Part shown: piece after piece, positions 22,602 through 34,203 of the stretch
How positions within the stretch are numbered: position 1 is the stretch's first letter
Layout: the number at the start of each line of letters is the position of its first letter
Assembly (NCBI RefSeq): GCF_020520425.1
Contig: NC_079492.1
Coordinates: 143,809,861 to 143,873,860 of the forward strand
From: Spinacia oleracea
Lineage: Eukaryota > Streptophyta > Magnoliopsida > Caryophyllales > Amaranthaceae
DNA length: 64,000 bases
Direction of reading: 5' to 3'
Notes under the pieces: generated by a model
Seen by the model: only the letters and a program-made list of their open reading frames with translations
What the model was told of the DNA's origin: nothing
Databases searched by the model: none
Program-made: the position numbers and the translations under genes

Positions 22602-23508
22602 TGTCCTGGAAGTCTGGCCATTTGCATACTATTATTTCAATGCCATAGTGTTAGCTGTGTGATTGTTTCATATTTCACAAATGTATTGCTTTAGTTATTT
22701 TTTTGATTATCCTGTGTGTTTGACATCCTCCTTCAGCATAATATTTCCTTTGATTTGGTTAGTGTGAATGTAAAAGTGTGATTTGGTTTGTTTAAACATA
22801 TGTTTATGTGTTGATTCCAGATTACTCTACAAACAATACACAAGATCACATTTTTCAACTTTCAATTTCAAATTAACGAGAATTAACCACAATAAAAAAC
22901 CAACTACCGAACTTGAAACCGAATTAACCAGCCTGTCGAACGGGTCGGACCTGACTCAGGACTTGATAAAACCTTTTTATCCTTTATAACAATAAACACT
23001 GCTGAAATGAAAAGTAGTTATTCACTAAATTCATAAACACCGCAAATTTTGATTACTGAGGTCACCGTGTTTGCGTACTGTTTTGTCTAACTCTTAAGCA
23101 TCCAACTTTTGTAGCAACAATTACTAATGTTCGTGTGGTACATATCTGATCTTGTACTAAATTTATGCTTGGTACCATGCAAAGCCGGAACAAACCTCAG
23201 GCTGTACCAAACTAGTAGATTGTACCAAAACTTTTCTAATAACGGTACAAAACAACCTATTAGGTATCACAACACGTACCAAACTCGTATTGTAAATCTT
23301 TAATGCACGATACAAAGCATACCACAAAACTTGCAAAACATACCTGCAAGCAATGAATCCCACCTCCTAGAAAAAATGTGAGGATCAAAGGACAACGACT
23401 ACGATTAAGTTCACGCGTTAATCACATTTCAAAATTTGACTAGATAAGTGTGCAATTGTTTTCTCTGTTAAAAACCCTAAACGTTAGCAGAAGAAGCACG
23501 ACCAAACA
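22602..23508. other. Convergent spacer downstream of the ULP1 gene
   Basis: No gene. Several GTACCAAA words cluster at about 23173-23285, which is the 3' flank of the minus-strand peptidase gene. Confidence 0.5.
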
Positions 23509-26500
23509 TCAACGAACTGGGCAGTGGGTTGCAACGATTTGGGGAAGAAGCGGGCGGCAGGAGTTGAAATCTGAATTCAAGTGAGACAAAAACAGTGCCC
23601 TCCGAGCTACATTGATGTCCCCCTGTCCCAAAACAAGTTTGAAAAGACAACTGTAAGTTTATAATGTGGGGGTATGGCACTTACAGTTACAACAGTAGAG
23701 GACTTACCACATGCATCGTCTTTGTAAATGCCCTTGCACTTTCCTGGATAGCCATAAGCATTACTATTCCACACGCATGACTACAAATCCAAACAAAACA
23801 TATCAGTAAGAATTAAGGTGGTTACTCGACGATGAAAAGGTAGCATAAACAGTACTTGTCGTTGTAGTCAGGGAAGCTAATGGAATCCAAGGGCCAAGTA
23901 TGCATTTGCTTCAACTTCCAAACAAGAGCTGCATTATACTGCGTGTCCCTCCAATGTAGAACGTACTCCACAGCTGCTATCTGGAATGAGGAGACCGTAT
24001 TATGTTAGTACAATAAACTGAGTGAAGTCAATGTTCTTAAACTCCCACCAAACCAGGTTAAGATACCAATTTTTTAACATCCCCAGAATGCTCGGAAGCA
24101 GGATTAGTATACATGCTGTCAATGAACCATATCTTCTGGTCTTTCAGTGCAAAAGCAACACACCACCAATGTCCGTTGTCCACAACTGGAACATAGACCT
24201 GGACATGATAATTACAAATTCTTACAAATCGCATACCTGTGTGTCGCGGACAATTAATACACCAAAAACTAAAATAACAAATTGTACAAGGACGTTCCTG
24301 AAAAAGAAGACAGATCCCGAACTGACCAATTAGAGAGCAAACATTCAACGTAAAAGGCATGTAGGAACTTATTTCCAAATCCTTAAAATACGGCCTCATC
24401 ACTCAGTTATTAGTCCGAAAATAGTCAGACACATGTTGTTGGCATATAATCAGACATTTAAACATGGAGTGAAAAGACTAATTAGACTTACCACAGATAT
24501 ATCAGCTGACACAATCTTCTGGAGAGGGGTGGACCACTTCTTCAGCAGACCAGCATATGTTTCCCTCGTCTTTAATTTCTGATACTGTAAAGCACAGTAA
24601 CAAAATAACTAAGCAACCTCGTACGCTTACTGTATTGATTTCATTAATGGTGAATATTAGGAGAACATAATATTAGGAGAACATACCGCAAATGAGGAGT
24701 CCAGCATGATTCTGCGAGAATTCGTTGGGTATTCCAGAGCCCATTCCCTGTTGTATATGTTTGCAACGGCCCGAACGTATTGGGAATGCACGTACTCCCT
24801 AGGACGCACAACCGAGTAGCACATCATCCGATTTGCATCATTACCATCACACTCGATAAGCATGGCCCCCCTGCAAACATAAAATACAGATATGATACAA
24901 GTGATTATCATTACATAAATGTACAACGTACATTAGTGTATACAACGTACTTAAGTGTTACATGAGTAAAAGTTGTAGAACGTACTGCTCTTTCCCTTTA
25001 GGATTGTATGACTCCACATAAGCTACTACGTCACTCTCAAGTTTTGTCATTCGTACTCGCGTCTGCCGATAGCGTGTTTTTGGGTTTGTTCTCGGAATCC
25101 TTAGGATCAATTTCTCCCGTGGTCCTTCTTGGTCATCAGTTTGGAGATTCTCATCAGTGGTGTTCCCTTCAGTGGGGTTATCTTGACTGGTGTTCTCTTC
25201 ACTGTTCTTATCTTCAGGGGGGTTCTCTTGAGCGATGTTCTCCAAGGGCGATGCTGCAACCGTTCCTTGCACAGGACCATTAGCCGGTCCCTCATCATCG
25301 TCATCATCCCTATTATTCGGCCCCCCATCCTTGACGCCACCATCCTGCTCTTCCGGCTCCTCAACATTCTCCTCACCATTGTCTTCACCATCCTCTTTGT
25401 CTTCAACTACACCCAGCTGTCCCACCTTCTCCGATGACATTCCATCTGGAGGTGGCCCGTCACCAGCTTGAACCTGTACGTGCTGTTGTGTCTGGTCGAC
25501 CGGGTGCTTGCTTGTTTCTGGGTCAGTTGCTACTACACCAACATCATCAGCAGTGTGGACCAAAGGTACATCACCGTGGCTGACCGGGTCTAGGGGATTC
25601 ATAACTGGCACACTCACATGAGGGCCCACAAATACACGTCCCCCATCAGACGGTTGCAACTCCACATCGGAATCGTCATCGGCATCCAACTCTGTAAGCA
25701 CCTTATTCACAGACTGGTCCAACGGCATAGCCACACCATCAACATCTATCGTCAAATGATCGGTAGCATGATATGACCTCATTCCTCTTTCACGGGATAC
25801 GCCCCGGCGATCTTGCAATAATGGAGCAAGCTGCCCCATGACCTAAACAGAAAAATATGTACAGTAATTCATGCACACAGAAATGACTCCTCCAGACCTT
25901 GGTGAGTACTATTTTTTACTAGTTAAACATATATGCCTGTTTATCACTAACACTCAGTATTTGAAAATTATCCCACTACAAAGAGTACCAAACAACATCA
26001 ATATCATTCATATGGTACACCTAAAGACATTTATGAGTACTATTTGAATCCCTAAAACATTTTTGGCTATTAATCACTAACATCAACATAAAATTGAGGA
26101 AATCGTTTAACTTCTCATACCATCTCTGTGACCTCCTGAGCTAGGGTGCGTCTCCATTCTGAAGAAGTCATCTGTGCTACCATCTCAGCAACCTCTACTG
26201 CGGGAGACCGTCTACCCTCCCTGCCGTAAAGGGGATGAGGATCCCCGTACACAACATCAACAGTCTGGAAAGATTATAAAAGGAATAGATTTCAGTCAGA
26301 TTAGATAATACAAAATTTAATATGACAAATACGACCAACTAACAACCAGTTACCCACCGTAATCCTTCCATAATCTTCACTCGCTTTCCTATCCCGATTC
26401 TTGGCCTCATCCACTTCCTCCTGTGTCCAGACTTTGATCCTGGGAAACTCATCCCATCTCACAGGATGCCTGCATAAATGGTCTAGGTAGAAAATCTGTA

Positions 26501-28342
26501 AAACAAATCCACTTTCACATAAGGCACTGTAATAGAAGACAGGATACTAACACCACAACAATAACAGTATTAACCTTTTATATAATTTAATACATTAAAT
26601 ATTTCAGTAAGATAGACGCACCAGCAAAAACAACACACAACCACCAGTCCCAGCGGCATACCCCTGATGGTCTATCTTCCGCTGACAGGCGTCTCCGTAG
26701 TCTAAAAGCCATGTGTGACAAAACTCACACCAATTGTACAGTGATGCATTCTTTGCCACGGAAACTGCACCTAGCAATTTTAAAGACATGTTACCCCCAT
26801 CGGTAGAAGGACATAAAATCTGCCCCAGCAACACAATCATGAAATTTTCCATGAACGAGGCCCTATCACGCTGATTAGCCAGGGGCTTTATTTTTCCTTC
26901 ACCGTCTACCGGCCCTGCCAATTCCTTTACAGATTTCGCTATGATTATTGTGCTCTTTGAGGTTGATGTATTCTTTTCACCATACTTGAGGGCCATCGCT
27001 TTAAGGGTGCCTGGAGGAAGATCAGACTCCTTCACTGGCACCGGAAGACCGCTGTTCTGGAATCCGAATACATATTCCCAATGGGAAGCAGTTATCGGCA
27101 ACACATGGCCGTCCCCTCCAACAAGGTAACTGTTACCCCCATCCAACCGGGACATCAGCCAGTAGCACAGCTGCCTAGGTAGCTTGGATATTTTCAAATC
27201 CAACATTCCCCCGAAACCCATTTTCCTAACACAACTTCTCCTTGACTCATCAAAAGCAGCAATAATCTTAGAAAATGCATCCGTGCGACAGATAACGCTT
27301 GGTTGCTACACATAATAGTTTAAGTAAAAACCTAATCAAAATACACAATTCATCTTTAAATAAAGGATCAATAGTACCTTCCGGCCACAATTAGCCCGCT
27401 GAGTAGCAACTACCACGCCGTGAAACTTCGCATACTCACCCCTAGACATAGGATGTTTGGGAATCGGTACCTAAACATGAAAAAAACATTACCATCAACT
27501 ACGTAGAAAAAACATTATTATACCATAAAAATCCTTAAAAACAATGAATAAATTTCAAAATTATATACCCGCACAAACATCCTCCTGTTATTCCCTCTGA
27601 TTGCCTTCTGTTTTGCAGGGGGCTTTCCTTTTGCTACCCCTGTTTCATCAAACTTCCTACCCATCTGCTTCATCGCAGGAAGTATCGTCTTCTTCACAGG
27701 TCTCCTTCCCTCGTCAACATCATCATAATCCTCTCTACGCCTCTTCCGCATCATCTGCAGATGTGCCTTCTTCTTCAAAGCATTCTGCCCGACCTCCTTC
27801 CAACTCTTCCCTCTTTTCTGAACGCGAACAACAACATCCTCTCCTTCATCTTCATACCCACCATCCATATATTCACCGTCTTCGTCTTCTATATCTTCTT
27901 CCTCCTCTACTTCATCGTATGAAATAACCCTCCTGCTTTTAGCAGATTGCCTTTTCTTTGGCGCACGTTTCACTGTTCTCTGGCATAATTCATCCTCGAA
28001 TTCTTCGTCCTCATATATCTCATCCTCATATTCATCATCTTCAACATCTTCATATGCATCCCCGTCAAAAACAGATTCTTCACTGTCATCCCCAGACAGC
28101 GATCGCCCTTCCTCATCTTCTTCCATTTCTTCATCGACGACAGGGTCTTTGCCCTTTAGCTTACTATTCCGAGCAACTTCCACGCGTTTTTCCTTAAAAA
28201 CAATATTGAAATACTATCTTGTTAATAAACGTATAACAATATACATACTATCAATTATCACCAAATACAATACACTCATAAAAAGAGCAGTGACACTCAC
28301 CCTAGGTTTGCTGCTGCTACCACTTTGTCCCTTGATAACCAT
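23509..28342 (-). CDS. ULP1-type cysteine peptidase (MULE-borne)
   Basis: Fourteen exons fit in frame with GT-AG borders (minus): 28342-28301, 28192-27569, 27470-27378, 27305-26622, 26495-26358, 26264-26121, 25842-24986, 24870-24687, 24584-24492, 24381-24343, 24198-24067, 23980-23856, 23780-23708 and 23622-23509; 1113 aa. The N-terminus is Lys/Glu/Asp-rich. Residues about 254-575 match the region preceding the peptidase in plant transposon ULPs (GFGGMLDL, VFGFQNSG, LLGQILCPS, IFYLDHL). A long acidic, Pro-rich linker follows (about 580-830). The C48 core shows His in VVDNGHWW (about 976), Asp in IWFIDSMY (about 993) and Cys in NHACGIVML (about 1055). ULP1 enzymes cleave SUMO-type conjugates in the nucleus. 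It is comparable to Kaonashi MULE peptidases. No frameshift or stop was found in any exon, so it is likely functional. Confidence 0.88.
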
Positions 28343-29422
28343 CCTACAAATACAATTTTACCAATCATTATACCATGCATACCTTCGATATAACAGTACC
28401 AAACACATTGATAATTTAGGTTTGGTTCCAAAGAAAATACCAAATCACATATCCTTTACCTAAATGTATCAACATATGTAATATTTTCTATTTGGTACCA
28501 GATCAAGTACCAAACAACAATCAAACAAACAAAGGTAGTTTTAAAAGCATGCCATCACACGAATTAAACATTGATCAGGCACCCCTTCATATCAGTTTAA
28601 CTTTACCTAAACGAAGGCTTATCAAATTACTTAATTCGACTTGGAAAGTAATTCAACAACAAACATCAAAGTATAGAATTCGCATAATAACCACAAAGTA
28701 ACCACTAATTAACCCCAAATATGAAAATTCCATAAAAGTAGCTACTTCATCACTAAATTAAATATACACTTAAATTTCCATTAACAACAGCTACTTCAAG
28801 TAATTAGAACATAATTGTGAAAAAAATTCACTTTCAATTCATCAGCAACACAATTGTCAAACAAAATGGTGAAACCCTAAAAATCAAATCAGCCCCTAAA
28901 AACTGTGAAAACAAAAAATATTACCAAAACAAGAACTAAAGAACAATTGATACAAAAATAAATTAACTTCACCTGGAAAGTAATTCAGAACTTCCTTAGT
29001 TAACAAATTTCACCAAATATAATCGCCCTGGCAAACACCCTTTTTGGACTGTATGAATTGGAAACCGGTCACGAAGTGGCTAACCTTCTAACGAGAGACT
29101 GAGAATTTGGCCAGTTCTTGGCGGAGAATTTGGAGGGAGATCAATTGAGCGGGAGAGCACGCAAGGAGGAAGAAGAAGAAAGAACCGTATTTTGGAAAGA
29201 AACAGTAATAATGAAACCACCACCTGATTTTTTACATAACATTAAATTAATAATCAGTAAATTATAAAAGACAAATTAAAGATAAATTGAGAAGTCAAAA
29301 AAAATTTTGAATTTCAAATTTTGGAACAGAATTTTAGAGAGAGAAGTTGCAAAATATCTGAAGTGGTGATTAAGGGTGGGCCACCCACCTTTACTCCACT
29401 TACAATTACCTTCTTGTCCCTA
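28343..29422. other. Right arm of the MULE: ULP1 promoter region and subterminal DNA
   Basis: No coding signal. It includes GTACCAAA/TTTGGTAC words at about 28397, 28492 and 28508. The last 150 bp match the left subterminal region in reverse (TTTTAGAGAGAGAAGTTGC, CAAAATATC). Confidence 0.5.
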
Positions 29423-29444
29423 GTATACCATTGTTATGGTATAC
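29423..29444. repeat. Imperfect 22-bp palindrome in the right terminal repeat
   Basis: Nine-bp arms GTATACCAT and ATGGTATAC flank TGTT. It corresponds to the perfect palindrome at 4853-4874. Confidence 0.85.
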
Positions 29445-29467
29445 CCAGTATCGTTTTAGACAACCTC

Positions 29468-29476
29468 AGTCGTTAC
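29468..29476 (+). repeat. MULE target-site duplication, right copy
   Basis: AGTCGTTAC, identical to 4821-4829. The flank continues GGGCCATTCAATAC, matching GGGCCATTCGATAC after the single copy at locus B. Confidence 0.92.
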
Positions 29477-29954
29477 GGGCCATTCAATACAATGTGTGCT
29501 TTGCTATCTTGTACTTTGTTTGACTATGTATTTCAGTTTCTAATGAAGTTATAACTTATAATACATGGTGTTTTCTTTAAAAAAGAAAAAATATATATGT
29601 TCTGTCTAAATAGAATGAAACTGCATTTATACGGAATAAAATTTGGCACACCATTTTGTTGATTTTAGCACACATCTATATGAGTAGAGTACAGTTTCTT
29701 GTGCTCTCACAATGGATGTGCCTAAATCACTTCTCTACTTGTACTAACTTTACACATCTCAACTCTCAAGCAATATACAAGTATATATATAGAAATGACA
29801 ACGGTAGAGAACGACGAAAATAATTACCTTCATTTATGCACCTTAAAAAGCAAGCTAGCTTCTGAAAGTGAAACCAGTTTTATGACACAACAACAAGAAC
29901 TGCCAAGTCTCTTCTCCATTGCCAAGTCCAGAGAGGACATAACAAGGAAATACA
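29477..29954. other. Displaced 3' flank of gene A
   Basis: Matches locus B 32292-32700 (ATGTGTGCTTTG, AATACATGGTGTTT, AGCAATATACAAG, ATGACAACGGT, ACCTTAAAAAGCAAGCTA). It was separated from gene A by the MULE insertion. Confidence 0.8.
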
Positions 29955-30260
29955 TTTAGATGGCTTCAAATACTATGTCATATTCATTGATCATTACACC
30001 AAATATATATGATTTTAGCCACTCAAAAACAAGTCGGATACTAAAGCCGTATTTATTCATATTAAAGCCTTTGTCGGAAAATTCTTTGGCAAATCGATAA
30101 AAGTCTTATACTTTGACAATGGAGGTGAATATGAAGCCCTAGAAAAATTTTAGACTATGATGGAGTTTCTCATCTTACATCTCCTCTTCACACTCCCGAA
30201 TAAAATGGATTTGCAAATTAAGCAATACAACAAATTAGTTATGCAATGAAACCAAATAGA
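29955..30260 (+). mobile_element. Ty1/Copia integrase-core relic
   Basis: Conceptual translation gives pieces typical of a Copia integrase core (LDGFKYYVIFIDHYTKY, then VLYFDNGGEYEAL, then a TPE-NG-like word), interrupted by stops and frame changes. Only this internal scrap is seen; no LTRs were found nearby. It is flanked by two copies of the locus-A 3' sequence (GCCAAGTCCAGAG at about 29921 and 30764), so a local duplication accompanied or followed the insertion. Confidence 0.72.
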
Positions 30261-30337
30261 GAAGCAATCAAAGCAGTTTTTCCTGTAAGGTGATCCTTAC
30301 ACAAAAGTTCCGTACATGACATTTCTGCGTGCAACTA

Positions 30338-30679
30338 GGGCTCCGTTTGATAGGGCGTAAAACGTTTTCATGGAAAACGATTTTCTCCTTTTCAATCATT
30401 TTACGTTGTTTGGTTGGCTAAGGGATGATAACTAATTTTACATGACTCCCCCAAACGTGGAAAATCTTTTTTCATTTAAAAGGGAGGGAAACCACTTTTC
30501 CTTCTTTCCTCCTTACCTCCCTCTCTTTTTTCCCCTCAATCTTCACCATCTTCTCCCATTTTCCTTTAAGGTACCAAACAAAGGAAAACTAGTTTGAAAT
30601 TGTATTTTCCCTTGAAAAATATTTTCCATGAAAAATCATTTTACAATGAAAACGTTTTACGCCCTACCAAACAGAGCTT
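30338..30679. mobile_element. hAT-like MITE
   Basis: The left end GGGCTCCGTTTGATAGGGCG and the right end (read inward) AAGCTCTGTTTGGTAGGGCG both continue GTAAAACGTTTTCAT; the inverted repeat is about 45 bp. The interior is pyrimidine-rich. I could not define a target duplication, so the superfamily assignment is tentative. A degenerate relative lies at 2983-3187. Confidence 0.7.
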
Positions 30680-31211
30680 AGAAAAACAAGCTAGGTTCTC
30701 AAAGCATGCAAAACCAGTTATTGACACAAAAGCATAGACCGGCAAGCTAGTCTCATATCTATTGCCAAGTCCAGAGGGAACATAACAAGGAAATACATGT
30801 AGTTTTGAAGTAACTTGGAGCTTGACATAAGATTTTAATATTTTACAAAGTCATTACCAATACCGCTAATTATGACGCCCGTCAAAGTATTGTAAAAATT
30901 TCGATGATGACATTAAACTTTACTCAGGTAAAACATTACTGTGCCGGCCTATTTTATCGTTTGGTTCATAGGAATTAGAGGCTTTGTTCTTTTCAACTTA
31001 TTATTACTCACTCTATATAACTTAGTTTTCTTAAATGACAATAATTAAAAAAAAGTCAGATTAGACCAGACAGGAAAAAATCTCAGGCCAGATGAACTAT
31101 TCAAGTTAGGCTCGATCAAAGTTTGTTTTGATGGGGCTCATCTAGAGTTTAGGTCTTTCTCAAAATCTTACTGGCTTAACAAGCCAAACACAAGCAAGCT
31201 CATACTCATAC
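30680..31211. other. Spacer between loci A and B
   Basis: The first 220 bp are a second copy of the gene-family 3' flank (compare 32590-32810). The remainder shows nothing recognisable. Confidence 0.5.
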
Positions 31212-31593
31212 TCAAGCCAATCCGTATATGTTTTGGAAGTCATTACGTTACAAACTAGAAAAGCACAATAATGTAAAAGGCTTTACATCAAAACTTCATG
31301 GAGAATAAATTTCTTGACATGCATGCATCTTAAGGCAGCTGGTTGATCAGAGAGATGGTGAAATAAATAAGTGGAAGTAGTTTTCAGTAATTGAGAACAA
31401 GTTCTAAAACAAATAATGACAGAAAGATATATACTTCGTACTATTTATTCCATAGAAATCTAGAATTGGCTCCTACAGGCTACAACACCATTCAATGTGG
31501 CATTACATATTCTAGATCATGAAAAGGAATTCAAGGTCCTGATTCTGAAGTATACAAAGGAAAACTGTAAAAATATATTCCCATTTTCACGAT

Positions 31594-31600
31594 TATATAA
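31594..31600 (+). promoter_or_regulatory. TATA box of gene B
   Basis: TATATAA within CACGATTATATAAGAACACC, equivalent in position to the TATA boxes of genes A and C. Confidence 0.65.
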
Positions 31601-31702
31601 GAACACCGTATACGTTGCTCATTTGTATCTCACTCAACCAAAGCAAACCCAAGCAATAATCATACTCCAGTAGTAGTAATCCATCTAAGCAAACCAACAA
31701 CA

Positions 31703-32180
31703 ATGACATACGGAAACGACTACTACGAGGTTGAGAGAGTGGTGGTCCGTGATGGTCCATACGGTGCTGATTACAGGATTGATGAATACGGGAACCGCGT
31801 CTACTACCGCCGCGATGGATTGGGAAATTCAGTAACTGAGATTGTTACTGATGTCATTCCTGGCACCCACGCCTCCCCTGACGCATTCGGAAATTCCGTA
31901 ACTGGGATTGTGACTGATATCATCCCTGGCCGCCACGCCCGCCCCAACGCATTGGGAAATTCCATAACTGGCCTCGTGGCTGATAACCTCCCTGGCTACC
32001 ACAGGGTACGTGTTTTTTAGCTTATACACCGTACCCCTTTATTTTCAGTGTCCTCTGTTTCTGAAAGTTTTTTAACATTTTATTATTTGTACGGAGTCCA
32101 ATTTGTTTTCCATCCTGTATCATAATCCTATCAGCTAACTTGCCCTTTCATGTCTCGTTTATGTATTGCAGAGGTACTGA
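31703..32180 (+). CDS. Gene B, small Gly/Tyr-rich tandem-family protein
   Basis: Exon 1, 31703-32005, splices (GTACGT..TTGCAG) in phase 0 to 32172-32180; 103 aa ending ..GYHRRY. The N-terminus TYGNDYYEVERVVVRDGPYG precedes DYRIDEYGNRVYYRRDGLGN. Three tandem copies of a motif of about 21 residues follow (GNSVTEIVTDVIPG-x-HA, GNSVTGIVTDIIPGRHA, GNSITGLVADNLPG). There is no signal peptide. The ERREERIVD block of genes C-E is absent. The function is unknown; the protein is probably disordered. AATAAA follows at about 32249. Confidence 0.78.
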
Positions 32181-34120
32181 GGGTTGGTACCTGCATGATC
32201 CAGAACAGAGAATTGACAGCAACCATGGTATTAATTAATTTAGTATAATAAAATGGCCTCTGTTAGCCTCTTATAATAGGCTAGTCGTTAAGGGCCATTC
32301 GATACGATGTGTGCTTTGTTATCTTGTACTGTATTTTGTTTGAATGTATATGGTTTTCTAATGAAATTATAATACATGGTGTTTGCTTTTAGAAAACAGA
32401 AGATCACTTTGTTGATTTTTGCACACCTCTCTGTAAGAAGTGCACAGTTGTGCTCTCACAATGGGTGTGCCAAAATCACTTCCCTACTTTACATATCTCA
32501 AATTCTCAATTCTCAAGCAATATACAAGAATATAGAAATGACAACGGTGGAGAACAACGAAAATAATTACCTGTAATTGTGCACCTTAAAAAGCAAGCTA
32601 CCTTCTGAAAGCGAAACCAGTTCTATGACACAAGATCATGAACTGGCATGTCTCATCTCTACTGCCAAGTCAAGAGAGGAGATAAGAAGGAAATATATGT
32701 AGTTTTGCAGTAACTTGGACATTGACACGAGATTTTAATTTAGTATACAAAGCTAATTACCAATACCGCCAATTATTACTGACGCCTATCAAAGGGTCGA
32801 AAAAGTTGAATGAATACCTGAATGAGAGAATCAGCAGCTTGCTGCCTTCACACATCAAACCGTATAATGCACCACCAACACCCCGACCATCCATCTGCAA
32901 CCCTTCCTGCCTGTAGAGGAACATAATTAAGCTGATTTACACAAACCATTCAACTTTTTAACTACAGTATATTAGTAACAAAAATCTATAAAGCATACAA
33001 AACCATGCATTTTTATGATGCACATCTTCCTTGCTCTATGATCAACTCCACAGAAAATTTTACTCCCAAACATTGCACCCTTCCATAATTTACTAATTTC
33101 TCGGGGTGACCAAGATTCAAATATCACAAAATCCAAATCCGACTAGATTGATCAATTTAACAAAGTCTAACTCTTGAAAACGGAAAATTTTCATGCAACC
33201 GGTTGTATCTTGTGTCTGACCCAAATTGCACCATTCTATTTTTTAATACTTATTGTATATGTTGCCACAATATATGTTTTGGAATTCGTTACCTTACTAG
33301 TTAGAAAGGCACAGTAAGGCTTTACATTAAAACTAGTTAAAATTTTGTGGAAAATAGGTTTCTCGACTTGCAATCTTACATTGAAATTACTTCACGTCAG
33401 TTAAGTTTAGATAATACTTCGTATATATTTAGATAAGATAAGTAATTGGAATAAGGCGTTCCAAGTTTAATTTAGAGTAAGATTTGATAAGTTTATTATA
33501 TTCTAATTACTGAAATAAAACCGATTTACACAGACTGCAGTGAGAGTGATGCTTAAAACCAAAACACCATTTTAATTTACCATCTCCTACCGTTCGAAAG
33601 AAGAAGATAAAGCATATGAGAAAAGTACATACAACTTTAATATTACATGGGCATTTTAATGTTCACATGATTTAACTTATACTTTGTATGAATTTATTAG
33701 AATTATCAAAACCTATTTGGTTGTAAATTGTACTTGGATAACCTTTATTTTTCCTGAAATTAGGGAACTAGGGTGAACAGAACACGGCCAAAGTTAACTA
33801 CCAAAGTCATTAGCATTAATACGACAAAGATGAGAAGAGAGTTAATTAAGGGAATTTGGTTGATCAGTAAGATGGTGACAGGAACAAGTGGAAATATTTT
33901 CACTATTTGAGAACAAGTTCTAATCCAATGACAGAAAGATGATCAGCATCCTCAAGCAGTTTAGACCATCCAGGAAAGATGCTGTAGATTTGGCTCCCAA
34001 AACACCACTCAAAGTGGCATTTTATATTCCAAATCAAGAAAATACACACAAAAAGGGAGAAAATATTCGTCACGTCCTTCATCCTGAAGCATGAATAGTG
34101 AAAATATATTCCCAATTTCA
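32181..34120. other. Spacer B-C
   Basis: The first 700 bp are the conserved 3' flank of the family. Near 33690-33790 (GTACTTGGATAACC, TTATTTTTCCTG, GGGTGAACAGAACA) lies a partial copy of the MITE at 41880-42085. No gene. Confidence 0.45.
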
Positions 34121-34123
34121 CCA

Positions 34124-34132
34124 CTATATAAG
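34124..34132 (+). promoter_or_regulatory. TATA box of gene C
   Basis: CTATATAAG in TTCACCACTATATAAGCACACCA, 80 bp before the ATG. Confidence 0.7.
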
Positions 34133-34203
34133 CACACCATGGACCATGCTAATTTGTATCTCACTAAAGCAATAATAGTAATCCCCTAAGAAAACCAACA
34201 GCA

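Larger units (their letters stand above)
4830..29467 (+). mobile_element. Giant Mutator-like element (24.6 kb) with transposase, ULP1 peptidase and other cargo genes
   Basis: The ends form an imperfect inverted repeat. The left end reads GAGGAAGTCT and, six bases on, ATACTAGGTATACCAT. The right end, read inward, gives GAGGTTGTCT and ATACTGGGTATACCAT. The similarity continues in patches for about 150 bp (GATATTTTG, then a GAGAGA/TCTCTC tract). Nine-bp direct repeats flank it, and the paralogous empty site at 32283 confirms the boundaries. Inside are ten genes or gene fragments on both strands, several with their own TATA box. Long reading frames and consistent splice sites suggest a recent, possibly active insertion. 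ULP1-like genes in MULEs are known from the Kaonashi type; the rest of this cargo I do not recognise from described elements. Confidence 0.93.
31212..32291. repeat. Locus B, empty-site partner of locus A
   Basis: Collinear with 3188-4829 at high identity but without the Stowaway (single TA at 31439-31440), the CACTA element (31521-31525) or the MULE (32283-32291). Collinearity extends beyond, to about 32960. Confidence 0.85.

Noticed and set aside
25129-25471. Plus-strand open frames opposite the peptidase gene (also 27601-27927 and 27958-28197)
   Set aside because: They are reverse readings of the Asp/Glu/Pro-rich ULP1 exons; low-complexity acidic coding naturally leaves the other strand open.
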